Below, piece by piece: positions 1 through 7,839 of a stretch of 64,000 nucleotides of DNA. Position numbers and translations under genes: made by a program. Origin of the DNA: Rhodococcus_F sp040656415 (GTDB lineage Bacteria; Actinomycetota; Actinomycetes; Mycobacteriales; Mycobacteriaceae); contig NZ_JBFAMC010000001.1 of assembly GCF_040656415.1 (NCBI RefSeq), forward strand, positions 310,001-374,000. The letters are read 5' to 3'. Positions within the stretch are counted from its first letter, which is position 1. Each line of letters starts with the position of its first letter. The notes beneath the pieces are model-generated. The model made no database searches, was not told the DNA's origin, and saw nothing but the letters and a program-made list of their open reading frames with translations.

Positions 1-522
1 TTCGACAACGTTCGCATCACCCGAGACAGATTGCTGGGCGAGACCGAAGACAGCGGTAGTTCCGACGGAAAGTCCAGTGCCAAAGAGAATTTTGCCGCCG
101 AACGCATCGGCATCGCGACGATGTCACTCGGCATCATCAACGAATGCCACCGGCTGTGCATCGACTACGCGAAATCCCGTAAGACGTGGGGTAAGGAGAT
201 CGCCCAGTTCCAGCTCATCCAACTCAAACTCGCCGAGATGGAGATCGCGCGGATCAACGTGCAGAACATGGTCTTCAATGCCATCGAGCGCACCGCGGCG
301 GGTGATCAGGTGAGCTTGGCAGAAGCCTCCGCGATGAAGCTCTACTCGTCCCGGGCGGCCACCGAGGTTGCGATGGAAGCCGTACAACTGTTCGGTGGCA
401 ACGGCTACATGACGGAGTATCGCGTCGAGCAACTCGCGCGCGACGCGAAATCGCTGATGATCTACGCCGGCAGTAACGAGATTCAGGTGACTCACATAGC
501 GAAGGGATTGCTTGCGCTCTGA
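1..522 (+). CDS. acyl-CoA dehydrogenase, C-terminal part (5' end outside window)
   Basis: The reading frame is open from base 1, so the N-terminal two thirds lie outside. What remains is the end of the middle domain and the C-terminal helical domain of a flavin acyl-CoA dehydrogenase, with the family blocks QLFGGNGYMTEY and IYAGSNEIQ. The MCAD-type catalytic Glu would sit in an IYEG motif, but here it is IYAG. A Glu at bases 100-102, in FAAERIG, falls where isovaleryl-CoA and long-chain dehydrogenases carry their catalytic base, so the protein is probably of that subclass. It would oxidise an acyl-CoA to the 2-enoyl-CoA and pass electrons to ETF. The substrate cannot be told from this fragment. 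Confidence 0.9.
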   Translation, partial: FDNVRITRDRLLGETEDSGSSDGKSSAKENFAAERIGIATMSLGIINECHRLCIDYAKSRKTWGKEIAQFQLIQLKLAEMEIARINVQNMVFNAIERTAAGDQVSLAEASAMKLYSSRAATEVAMEAVQLFGGNGYMTEYRVEQLARDAKSLMIYAGSNEIQVTHIAKGLLAL

Positions 523-568
523 GCGAATTCGCTGCCCTCAGGCTTTCACAGTCGTTCGTCTCCACGGC

Positions 569-946
569 TCACACTGACCCCAGCAGCGCCAGGACGGCTA
601 CGGGAAGCAGGAGCAGCCATTGGGGCAGCCGGAACAGCCGTGATGAACCGTCGAAGGTCAGGGTGATCGCCAGAAACACACCGGCGTAGGCAGCGAAATG
701 CGCGGCCAGCAGCAGCCCCACGAGGCGTGTGCCCTCCGGCTGTACGAGACCCAGGTATACGAGGGCGGCTGCAGCGAAGACCAGGTCCGCGCTGACCAGA
801 TGCCACACCGAGTGCATGGTGCGTTTGGGCACCTGGGCAAGGGTGGATGCAAGCAGGGGCCGGACCACGTCGGCATGGCCGGCCACCAAGTGAATGACAG
901 CGACACCGGCCGCTGTGACTCCCGCGGCGAGAAGCATGCCGTTCAT
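569..946 (-). CDS. small four-helix membrane protein, unknown function
   Basis: This is a 125-residue, very hydrophobic protein with about four membrane segments (near residues 5-25, 48-68, 75-95 and 105-125) and short charged loops. I do not recognise a named family with confidence. Its ATG overlaps the TGA of the upstream TetR gene in an ATGA arrangement, so the two are translationally coupled and the protein is probably the regulator's main target, perhaps taking part in efflux or membrane stress. That role is inferred from context only. Confidence 0.75.
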   Translation of the reverse strand: MNGMLLAAGVTAAGVAVIHLVAGHADVVRPLLASTLAQVPKRTMHSVWHLVSADLVFAAAALVYLGLVQPEGTRLVGLLLAAHFAAYAGVFLAITLTFDGSSRLFRLPQWLLLLPVAVLALLGSV

Positions 947-1530
947 CGGGTGCCGATCCCGTGAGTGACGACATACGCCAATTCGTTGGCCAACTCCGCG
1001 GTGACCGGCTCGCCCATCAATCCCACGTGAAAGAAGACCGCGCCAGCCAACGTGTCGAGGATCAGGTCTACCGGAACGTCACCAGTGAGCTCGCCGGATG
1101 TGGCGGCGCGTTCGAAGATCTCGACCATTCGCCCTCTGGCCGGAGCCAGGAAGGTCGAACGTAGGCGCGCACGGAGCACGGGGTCGGCCGCGAAGTCGGC
1201 CAACAGGCCAGGCAAGGCGGCCGCGGCCGCCGGCTCAGAGAACTCCTCGACCAGGTTCTCGGTGAGCTGGGCGATATCCCCCGCCAAGGTGCCAGTGTTG
1301 GGGACGGGGCCGACGTCGGTCGCGGTAAACAGTGCGTCGTACACCAGTTCCGGCTTGCCGGACCAACGGCGATAGATCGCATCCTTGCCCGCCCCGGCAC
1401 GGGAGGCAATGGCGGTGATCGAGGTCCCCGCGTACCCATGCTCCAGGATCAGTTCTTCGGTGGCCCTGATGATGGCATCGTGCGTGCGCCTGTCACGTGG
1501 ACGGCCCGATGCCTGTTCTGTGGTAGTCAC
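943..1530 (-). CDS. TetR/AcrR-family transcriptional regulator
   Basis: This 195-residue protein has the TetR N-terminal helix-turn-helix at about residues 18-62 (THDAIIRATEEL, then TSITAIASRAGAGKDAIYRR). A divergent all-helical ligand-binding half follows. The start is GTG at 1530. An inverted repeat, ACGGG-N4-CCCGT, lies 12 bp upstream and is a plausible autoregulatory operator. The stop overlaps the ATG of the downstream membrane protein, so one transcript carries both. The effector is unknown. Confidence 0.9.
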   Translation of the reverse strand: MTTTEQASGRPRDRRTHDAIIRATEELILEHGYAGTSITAIASRAGAGKDAIYRRWSGKPELVYDALFTATDVGPVPNTGTLAGDIAQLTENLVEEFSEPAAAAALPGLLADFAADPVLRARLRSTFLAPARGRMVEIFERAATSGELTGDVPVDLILDTLAGAVFFHVGLMGEPVTAELANELAYVVTHGIGTR

Positions 1531-1541
1531 ACCATTACCTT

Positions 1542-1555
1542 ACGGGACTACCCGT
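1542..1555. promoter_or_regulatory. inverted repeat, candidate operator of the TetR gene at 943-1530
   Basis: A perfect ACGGG-ACTA-CCCGT inverted repeat lies 12 bp upstream of the GTG start of the minus-strand TetR gene. Its position and symmetry fit autoregulation by a TetR dimer. This is inference; no binding data exist here. Confidence 0.45.
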
Positions 1556-1685
1556 TTTGTAAATTGGTCAGGCCTGCATCCCTACACAGCTCGCTCCATT
1601 GAGCCCTGCACGTAGTTGTACCGGGGCAGCGGCTACAGGACGGGGTATTGCGTGTACGCGTCCATGTCCGAATTCATTGCTAGCG

Positions 1686-1725
1686 TTGACAAATGGATAT
1701 GCGTCGATAAAGTATTTACCGACGC
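1686..1725 (+). promoter_or_regulatory. sigma-70-type promoter overlapped by a long palindrome, for the MHS transporter
   Basis: A perfect -35 box (TTGACA, 1686-1691) and a -10-like TAAAGT (1708-1713) are separated by 16 bp. The -10 lies inside a 25-bp palindrome (1701-1725): outer arms GCGTCG and CGACGC, inner arms TAAA and TTTA, a 3-bp centre and one mismatched pair. A repressor bound there would cover the -10. The transporter starts about 110 bp downstream, leaving a long leader. Confidence 0.6.
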
Positions 1726-1834
1726 TAATTAATCGGAATGCTCAGCCCCCGACCGCGAACGTTCGTTGGCCGCTCGGCAAAAATGAAGCTCGAGCAGTTC
1801 GATCCACTGTCCACCGCTGAGGGGCACGTCGCCT

Positions 1835-3127
1835 GTGATGCCGGAAACAACAACCGCACGGCCCCCACCGATGAAACGTGTGGCCTTCGCGAGCTATGCC
1901 GGCACCGCCATCGAGTACTACGACTTCTACATCTACGGCACCGCGGCGGCACTGGTGTTTCCCACCGTATTCTTCCCGAACCTTTCTTCGACGATTGCGA
2001 CCATCGCATCGTTCGCCACGTTCGCGGCGGCCTTTTTCTCCCGGCCAGTCGGGGCGGCTGTCTTCGGCCACTTCGGCGACCGGCTCGGCCGAAAGAAGAC
2101 TCTGATCGCGACTTTGATGATCATGGGCTCGTCGACGGTGGCGGTGGGGTTGGTTCCCAGCGCCGCGACCATTGGTACCGCCGCGCCGATCCTGGTACTA
2201 GGCCTTCGCCTGATGCAGGGGTTCGCCGTCGGCGGAGAATGGGCGGGCTCAGCGCTGCTCAGCGCCGAGTATGCCCCGTCAGCCAAACGTGGGATGTACG
2301 GGATGTTCACCCAACTCGGCGTGGGGTCCGGTCTGGTGTTGAGCAACTTGGTGTTCCTGTCGGCGAACGTGACGATCGGCGAGGATAGTTCGGCCTTCAT
2401 GACCTGGGGGTGGCGGTTGCCGTTCTTGGCCAGCGCCGTCCTGATGATCGTCGCGCTGTACGTGCGCCTGAACATCGACGAAACGCCCATTTTCCAGAAG
2501 GAGAAGAAAGACCACTCGGTCGCCCGCGCTCCGCTGGCCGATCTTCTACGTCAGCAGACGAAGCAGGCTCTGCTCGGCGCCGGATGCCTGACCGGAATAT
2601 TCACTTTCAGTTTCATGGGCGGCACCTACCTCACCGGGTATGCCAGTACCGAACTCGGGCATCCGCGCAACCTGATTCTGACTGTCGGCGTACTTGGTGG
2701 GCTGTCACTGATCCTGTGCACCGCAATCTCGGCGCGAATATGTGACACGTATGGGCGGCGGAAGATCATCCTGGCTGGGTTCGCACTCGGGGTGCCGTGG
2801 TCCTTCGCTGTCCTACCGCTCCTGGACACCGGTTCGGCGACCCTGTTCGCTGTCGGTATCGCCAGTACCTTCGGGATCCTCGGGGTGTCCTACGGTCCGA
2901 TGGCGTCGTTCATCCCCGAGGTGTTCCGGACCCGGTTCCGATACACCGGAGCCGGACTCGCCTTCAATCTCGGCGGGATTCTCGGCGGCGCGATACCGCC
3001 GGTCATCGCAGGTGCACTGTTGGCCACCTACGGAAGCTGGGCGGTCGGTCTGATGATGTCACTCCTTCTCCTCGTCAGCTTCGTGAGCGCCTACGCCCTA
3101 CCCGAAACGAAGGATGTCGTCCTCTGA
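1835..3127 (+). CDS. MHS-family (metabolite:H+ symporter) MFS transporter
   Basis: This 430-residue protein with about 12 membrane helices imports a metabolite, probably a carboxylate, by proton symport. Family signatures are GTAIEYYDFYIYGTAAAL in helix 1, the loop 2-3 motif GDRLGRKKTL, and GGEWAGSALL in helix 5, as in ShiA/ProP/KgtP relatives. The GTG start at 1835 has GAGGGG 10 bp upstream; an ATG directly follows it. The gene stands alone after a promoter with a palindrome over its -10, so it is probably induced by its substrate. The substrate itself cannot be read from the sequence. Confidence 0.88.
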   Translation: MMPETTTARPPPMKRVAFASYAGTAIEYYDFYIYGTAAALVFPTVFFPNLSSTIATIASFATFAAAFFSRPVGAAVFGHFGDRLGRKKTLIATLMIMGSSTVAVGLVPSAATIGTAAPILVLGLRLMQGFAVGGEWAGSALLSAEYAPSAKRGMYGMFTQLGVGSGLVLSNLVFLSANVTIGEDSSAFMTWGWRLPFLASAVLMIVALYVRLNIDETPIFQKEKKDHSVARAPLADLLRQQTKQALLGAGCLTGIFTFSFMGGTYLTGYASTELGHPRNLILTVGVLGGLSLILCTAISARICDTYGRRKIILAGFALGVPWSFAVLPLLDTGSATLFAVGIASTFGILGVSYGPMASFIPEVFRTRFRYTGAGLAFNLGGILGGAIPPVIAGALLATYGSWAVGLMMSLLLLVSFVSAYALPETKDVVL

Positions 3128-3242
3128 TACCTAGAGGGTCAGGGCTTCGGTCACCGGAGTCCCGTACGCGATCCGAACGTTGCCGCCCAGATCGGTGTCG
3201 TGCTCGATCATCCCGCTCCATTTGCCCAGGCTCGGCGATTGC

Positions 3243-4256
3243 TCAGGATTCTCGGCCCTGCGATACCCAGTGCGGATGGAGCGAACGCTCGCCTTCTACA
3301 TGCTCCAGGGCTGAATTCAGCACAGCCATCTGCGCCTCGTTCAGTTCGATGTCGAGCGCACCGACATTTTCGTCCACCCGTTCCGCGCGGCGGGTTCCCG
3401 GAATGGGAACGACAGACAGCCCGAATTCGGTGCGTTGCGCGTAGAGCCACGCCAGCGCGATCTGCGCGGGGGTGGCCCCAACTTCACTCGCCACGGCTTT
3501 CACCGCATCCAACACACCGGAATTGCGCTGTAACGCGCCGTCCGCGAATCGCGGAAGCCTTCGGCGGAAATCGTTGGGTCCCAACGACTCGAAATCGGTG
3601 ATGGTTCCGGTGAGGAAGCCGCGTCCGAGCGGAGAGTAAGGAACGAATCCAACCCCTAGTTCGGCTGCAGCGGGCACGATTCGTGCCTCGACGTCACGAC
3701 TCCAGATACTCCATTCCGACTGGAGTGCACTGATCGGATGTACCGCGTGCGCGGCCCTCAACTCTTCAGCCGTCACCTCCGACAGTCCGAGATGTCTCAC
3801 CTTGCCGGCCGCTACGAGTTCGCCCATCGCGGCGACGGTCTCTTCGATGGGAACCGAGGTGTCGCGGCGGTGCATGTAGTAGAGATCGATCGTGTCGATC
3901 CCTAGTCTGCGCAGACTCGCGTCGGCCGCAGTGTGGACGTAGGCCCTGTCTCCTCGGGCCGAGGCACCACCTTCGCGACGTGCTCCGGGATCCCTCAGAA
4001 TTCCGAATTTCGTTGCCAGCGTGACCTCCTCACGCCGGTCCTTAAGGAACTGAGCTATCAACCGCTCGTTGTCACCGTCGCCGTACACATCGGCGGTATC
4101 GATGAAGTTCACTCCGATATCTACTGTGTGATGCAGTGTGGCGAGCGCGGTTTCGGAGTCGGTCCCACCGTAGGACGGTGCGAAAGCCATTGCTCCGAAA
4201 CCCATGTCGGACACGGTGAGGGAACTACCCAGAGTTGTCGTACCGATGGTGGTCAT
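3243..4256 (-). CDS. aldo/keto reductase
   Basis: This 337-residue NADPH-dependent aldo/keto reductase has a TIM-barrel fold. The catalytic tetrad is visible as Asp53 and Tyr58 (FIDTADVYGDGDNE), Lys83 (LATKFGI) and His129 (YYMHRRD); the cofactor region is near VVPIPGTRR. Overall it resembles the YajO/YhdN-type oxidoreductases of AKR families 11-13. Two in-frame ATGs lie six bases apart. The second (4256) is preferred because GAAGG stands six bases before it, while it directly abuts the first. The gene is separated from its neighbours by intergenic DNA, so no pathway is suggested. Confidence 0.92.
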   Translation of the reverse strand: MTTIGTTTLGSSLTVSDMGFGAMAFAPSYGGTDSETALATLHHTVDIGVNFIDTADVYGDGDNERLIAQFLKDRREEVTLATKFGILRDPGARREGGASARGDRAYVHTAADASLRRLGIDTIDLYYMHRRDTSVPIEETVAAMGELVAAGKVRHLGLSEVTAEELRAAHAVHPISALQSEWSIWSRDVEARIVPAAAELGVGFVPYSPLGRGFLTGTITDFESLGPNDFRRRLPRFADGALQRNSGVLDAVKAVASEVGATPAQIALAWLYAQRTEFGLSVVPIPGTRRAERVDENVGALDIELNEAQMAVLNSALEHVEGERSLHPHWVSQGRES

Positions 4257-4493
4257 TGTCATCCTTCATTTTTCGCGGGCACGGCTAGGAGGGGCAACGC
4301 GGGTTCCAACTTCGTGTCCATCATTCAAAGGTACGACCCACAGTGCACCGTGACGAATACACGACGGTTTGTTGGACGCGTGAATGGTTGTGCTCGCACG
4401 CTCTAGTGCGGAAGCTGGAGAGGGGAGCGATCTCATGTCCTGACTCGTCGTGAACCGATACGAACTCTGGAACGAAGGCATTGGGGTGACGGA

Positions 4494-5450
4494 ATGACTG
4501 CGATTTCAACGATCGACCTTTCACTCTGGCGGGCGGGTGGGCAACCCGCGGCGGACGTCGCCCGGGAGGTGGATGCAAGCTTGCAGCGCGCCGGGTTTCT
4601 GCTGGTCCGAGGGCACGGAGTTCCCCGTGACCTGGTCGCTGACGTACGGGTCGCCGCCCGCAACTTCTTCGCCCTCCCCGAAGAGGTGAAGGCTCGCTAC
4701 TCGACGATCGTCGGCGGACGCGGCTGGATCCCGCCGGGAATGGAGGCGGACGGGTACGCCGAGGGCACCGAGACGCCCCCGGATCTCAAGGAGTCGTTCA
4801 TCGCCGGGCCCGAGACGTCTGTCGGAGACCCCGTCGTCGATGACGTGTGGTTCAGTCCCAACGTGTGGCCTACCGAAGTGGTGGAACTTCGTGATCTCCT
4901 CACCGCCTATACCGAGGCGGTGCGCAAGTTGTCCAACGAGCTCCTGGCCTTGTTTTCCACCGCGCTCGGGTTGCCCGGTGACTATTTCGAAGGGTGCACC
5001 GATCGGCCGACGTGGATGTTCAAGATCAACCACTACCCGCCACTGTCGTCGGTGGGTGAGCCCGAACCCGGCCAGTTCCGTATCGGGCCACACTGCGATT
5101 TCGGCACCGTTACCGTGCTCGATCGGGAACCTGGCGAGGGCGGGCTCCAGGTACATACCGATGAAGGAGGTTGGGAAGACGCGCCTTACGACCCGGAGGC
5201 CCTCACCGTCAACATCGGTGATCTCCTCGAATACTGGAGCGGAAGGCGCTGGCCGTCGGGCCGGCACCGAGTCCTGCCGCCTCAAACCGGGGCTCCTGAG
5301 GAGGACCTCGTCTCGCTCATCTTCTTCTATGAACTCAACCACGACGCTCGGGTGACACCTCTCGATCCGCCGATCGGAACGGTCGCCGGGCTCGAGCCGG
5401 TCATTTCAGCCGATTTCATCAAGTCGCGACTGGACAAGATCACGATGTAG
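4494..5450 (+). CDS. 2OG-Fe(II) oxygenase / isopenicillin-N-synthase-like protein
   Basis: This 318-residue protein has the DIOX_N-like N-terminus (GFLLVRGHGVP, residues 35-44) and the double-stranded beta-helix core. The iron ligands are His200 and Asp202 (HCDFG) and His258 (SGRHRV). Where family members have R-x-S to bind the 2-oxoglutarate carboxylate, this protein reads L-V-S (Leu272-Ser274) in DLVSLIFFYELN, so the usual Arg is missing. It may therefore use another cosubstrate or bind 2OG differently. The ATG at 4494 has a GGGGTGA ribosome site. Only 3 bp separate it from the convergent ABC-F gene. Substrate unknown. Confidence 0.85.
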   Translation: MTAISTIDLSLWRAGGQPAADVAREVDASLQRAGFLLVRGHGVPRDLVADVRVAARNFFALPEEVKARYSTIVGGRGWIPPGMEADGYAEGTETPPDLKESFIAGPETSVGDPVVDDVWFSPNVWPTEVVELRDLLTAYTEAVRKLSNELLALFSTALGLPGDYFEGCTDRPTWMFKINHYPPLSSVGEPEPGQFRIGPHCDFGTVTVLDREPGEGGLQVHTDEGGWEDAPYDPEALTVNIGDLLEYWSGRRWPSGRHRVLPPQTGAPEEDLVSLIFFYELNHDARVTPLDPPIGTVAGLEPVISADFIKSRLDKITM

Positions 5451-5453
5451 GGC

Positions 5454-7049
5454 CTACGGACCCTCATAGTCGCGAAGACCCTCGCCGGTCAGTTCCAACC
5501 AGCGGGTGATGCGGAGGTCGTGCAGAAACTGCCGATCGTGGCTCACCACGATCAGTGCACCCCGGTAGCTGCGCAGAGCCTGCGTGAGGTGCGCAAGGCT
5601 GGGTAGGTCGAGGTTGTTGGTGGGCTCGTCCATCATCAGTAGGCGCGGTGACGGTTCGGCCAGCAGTATGGTCGCGAGTGCCGCTCGTAGCCTTTCCCCA
5701 CCGGACAGTGCGGACGCGCACACATCGGAATCGCTGCCCCGGAACAGGAACCGGGCCAACTGGGCGCGGATCTGTTCCGCCGACGCGTGCGGTGCGGCCG
5801 CTGTTGCGTTCTCGGCCACTGTCAGCGACTCGTCGAACACGTCGAGTCGTTGCGGCAGCGTCTTGAAGGGCACTCTCGGTCCGGTCGCGGCCACGGCATC
5901 GAGCAACGTCGTCTTGCCCACGCCGTTGCGGCCGATTATGGCGATGCGCTCGGGGCCGACGACATCGAGCGAGACCCGCTGTCCGCTGACGAGGTCCAGT
6001 TCCCGGGCGGACAAAACCTGTTGGCCGGGATGCACCTCCGTATCCGGGAGGTCGATTCGCACCTCGCGGTCATCGCGCAGCGCGCTCTCCGCTTCGGTCA
6101 GCGTTTCCCTTGCCTCTTCGACCTTGCCGAGGTGGTTGTTCCTCAGCTTGCCTGCCGACTCCTGTGCTTGACGTTTCAGTAGCCTCATCTTGGCTCTCGG
6201 CGCGCGCTTGTTCTCGAACATTTTCTGCCCGTACCGTTTACGACGGTCGAGCTTGATGCGGGCCTCGGCCAGTTCCCGCTTCTGCTTCTCCACGTCGTTT
6301 CGCGCGTCGCGCACCGCGGCTCTCGCGGACTCCTGCTCGGCCTCGACGGTCTCCAGGTAGGTGCTGAAGTTTCCTCCGAACAAGCGAATCCGACCACCAC
6401 GTAGTTCTGCAATGGAATCCATGGAGTCGAGCAGGCCTCGGTCGTGGCTGACCGTCAACAGCGTGCCCGAGAACCGTTGCACCACATCGTAGAGTCGGCT
6501 GCGGGATTCGATGTCGAGGTTGTTGGTGGGCTCGTCGAGAAGGAGAATCTCCGGTTCCTTCAGCAATTGCGCTGTGAGGGTGAGTAGAACGGTCTCACCG
6601 CCTGACAGTTCACCTACGGTGCGATCGAGGTCGGATGCGCGTCTCACTACCCGTTCGAGGCCGAGTCTGTGAAGGGTGGACACCGCGCGCTCCTCGATGT
6701 CCCAGCGGCCTCGAACGGCATCGAAGTCGGCGGACGTACCGGCCCCGGCCTCGATGCGGTGCAATGAAGCCCGGACCTCTGCTATGCCCAGTAGACGATC
6801 GATCCGACGCGTCGGATCGAGTGTGACGTCCTGCTGAAGGTACGCCACCTCGCCACGCGCGGTCACCGACCCGCGGTCGGGGTGCAAGCGACCGGCGATC
6901 AACCGGAGCAGTGTGGACTTCCCCGAACCGTTGAGGCCGACGAGGCCGGTACGCCCGGTACCGATGACGGCATCGAGGCCTTCGAACACCGGTTCACCGT
7001 CCGGCCAGGTGAACGTGAGATCGGAGAGAGATAGGTATGACTGGGCCAT
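5454..7049 (-). CDS. ABC-F family ATPase (ribosome-associated translation factor type)
   Basis: This 531-residue soluble protein has two ABC ATPase domains in tandem and no membrane segment. The first has Walker A GLNGSGKST at residues 38-46, signature LSGGE and Walker B ILLLDEPTNNLDIES. The second has GRNGVGKTT near residue 360, LSGGERLRAA near 450 and MMDEPTNNLDLPS. Between them is a highly charged linker of about 80 residues (residues 230-320), as in EttA/Uup/Vga-type proteins that enter the ribosomal E site. It could relieve stalled ribosomes or protect them from antibiotics; sequence alone does not separate these. Confidence 0.92.
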   Translation of the reverse strand: MAQSYLSLSDLTFTWPDGEPVFEGLDAVIGTGRTGLVGLNGSGKSTLLRLIAGRLHPDRGSVTARGEVAYLQQDVTLDPTRRIDRLLGIAEVRASLHRIEAGAGTSADFDAVRGRWDIEERAVSTLHRLGLERVVRRASDLDRTVGELSGGETVLLTLTAQLLKEPEILLLDEPTNNLDIESRSRLYDVVQRFSGTLLTVSHDRGLLDSMDSIAELRGGRIRLFGGNFSTYLETVEAEQESARAAVRDARNDVEKQKRELAEARIKLDRRKRYGQKMFENKRAPRAKMRLLKRQAQESAGKLRNNHLGKVEEARETLTEAESALRDDREVRIDLPDTEVHPGQQVLSARELDLVSGQRVSLDVVGPERIAIIGRNGVGKTTLLDAVAATGPRVPFKTLPQRLDVFDESLTVAENATAAAPHASAEQIRAQLARFLFRGSDSDVCASALSGGERLRAALATILLAEPSPRLLMMDEPTNNLDLPSLAHLTQALRSYRGALIVVSHDRQFLHDLRITRWLELTGEGLRDYEGP

Positions 7050-7182
7050 GGTGTACTCCAGAGGTATGTGCGGATGACGACTCGCGTGACTACCTCGTCA
7101 GGAGCAATGGCCCGTTCCCTTCGTGTCCGGTGCTTGTTCGGCACGTCCACGGTAGGGCGCGACCGATATTCGCGCAATCGAA

Positions 7183-7749
7183 TTAGATCTGAGGGCCGTC
7201 GGCCCTGAGTTCGTCCACCTTCGCCATGGCCTCTCGTAATTCGGCGAGCCACTCCTCGGTGTGCTTGCCGGCCAGTCTCACCGTCCACATCAGAGCGTCC
7301 GAGCGAGACCTCGCTACCCCGGCGTCGACGAGTGTGTCGAGAACTTTGCGTTCGGGTTGGCGGAGTCGGGTCATCACCGGGACGGCCAGGTGGGTGAAGA
7401 GAATGGTTCGGTCGTCGAGGGTGACACCCCATGCAACCTTGCGTCCGTATCGCAACTCCGCTTCGTCGGCGATCTGCATCCGGGCTGCGCGGGTCGATTC
7501 ACGGAACCGGGCGACGCGACCGTCCCCTGCGGCCTCGGAGTTCGTGTCCGCAGAATCGACGGGGGGCAATGCACCGACCACGATGATCTCCTCGCGGTCG
7601 ACCTCGACGGTGGGGGGTCCGGTGAACCAATCGTCGGGGAGGCGGCCACTGAACCAGTCGGCTGCGTCACTCGCAGCAGGAACGTCAGCTTGCTGCCATC
7701 CGCCGGGCCGCCCGAATCGGCGACTGCGGGGACCGTGTGCGTTCTTCAT
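7183..7749 (-). CDS. conserved actinobacterial protein, unknown function
   Basis: This 188-residue soluble protein carries an acidic, Pro-rich N-terminal part and a C-terminal helical part (residues 130-185: PERKVLDTLVDAGVARSRSDAL and on). The latter reads like the helix-rich dimer or DNA-contact segments of ribbon-helix-helix/antitoxin-like proteins. I cannot name a family. The ATG at 7749 is preferred over one 33 bases upstream because a strong GAGGAGG stands five bases before it. It is divergent from the PBP gene at 7840. Confidence 0.7.
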   Translation of the reverse strand: MKNAHGPRSRRFGRPGGWQQADVPAASDAADWFSGRLPDDWFTGPPTVEVDREEIIVVGALPPVDSADTNSEAAGDGRVARFRESTRAARMQIADEAELRYGRKVAWGVTLDDRTILFTHLAVPVMTRLRQPERKVLDTLVDAGVARSRSDALMWTVRLAGKHTEEWLAELREAMAKVDELRADGPQI

Positions 7750-7780
7750 GGCATCCTCCTCGGAGCCTGGTATGACAAAC

Positions 7781-7811
7781 ACGGTGTTCTCTAATTACAT
7801 GATTACACCGT
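7781..7811. promoter_or_regulatory. inverted repeat between divergent genes
   Basis: ACGGTGT and ACACCGT arms (7781-7787 and 7805-7811) lie 17 bp apart in the AT-rich 90-bp gap between the minus-strand gene starting at 7749 and the PBP gene starting at 7840. Arms two helical turns apart on a divergent promoter could be an operator. Support is positional only. Confidence 0.3.
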
Positions 7812-7839
7812 TTACTCGAAACGCGCCACCATCTCAGGC

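Larger units (their letters stand above)
1531..1834. other. 304-bp divergent intergenic region
   Basis: The region lies between the TetR gene (minus strand) and the MHS transporter (plus strand). It holds the TetR-side inverted repeat at 1542-1555 and the transporter promoter at 1686-1725. I see no credible gene in it. The open frame starting at 1738 on the plus strand runs in the wrong frame through the transporter and lacks protein-like composition. Confidence 0.7.

Noticed and set aside
4266..4481. 71-codon minus-strand frame before the oxygenase gene
   Set aside because: It has no ribosome site, occupies the promoter gap and lacks recognisable protein features.
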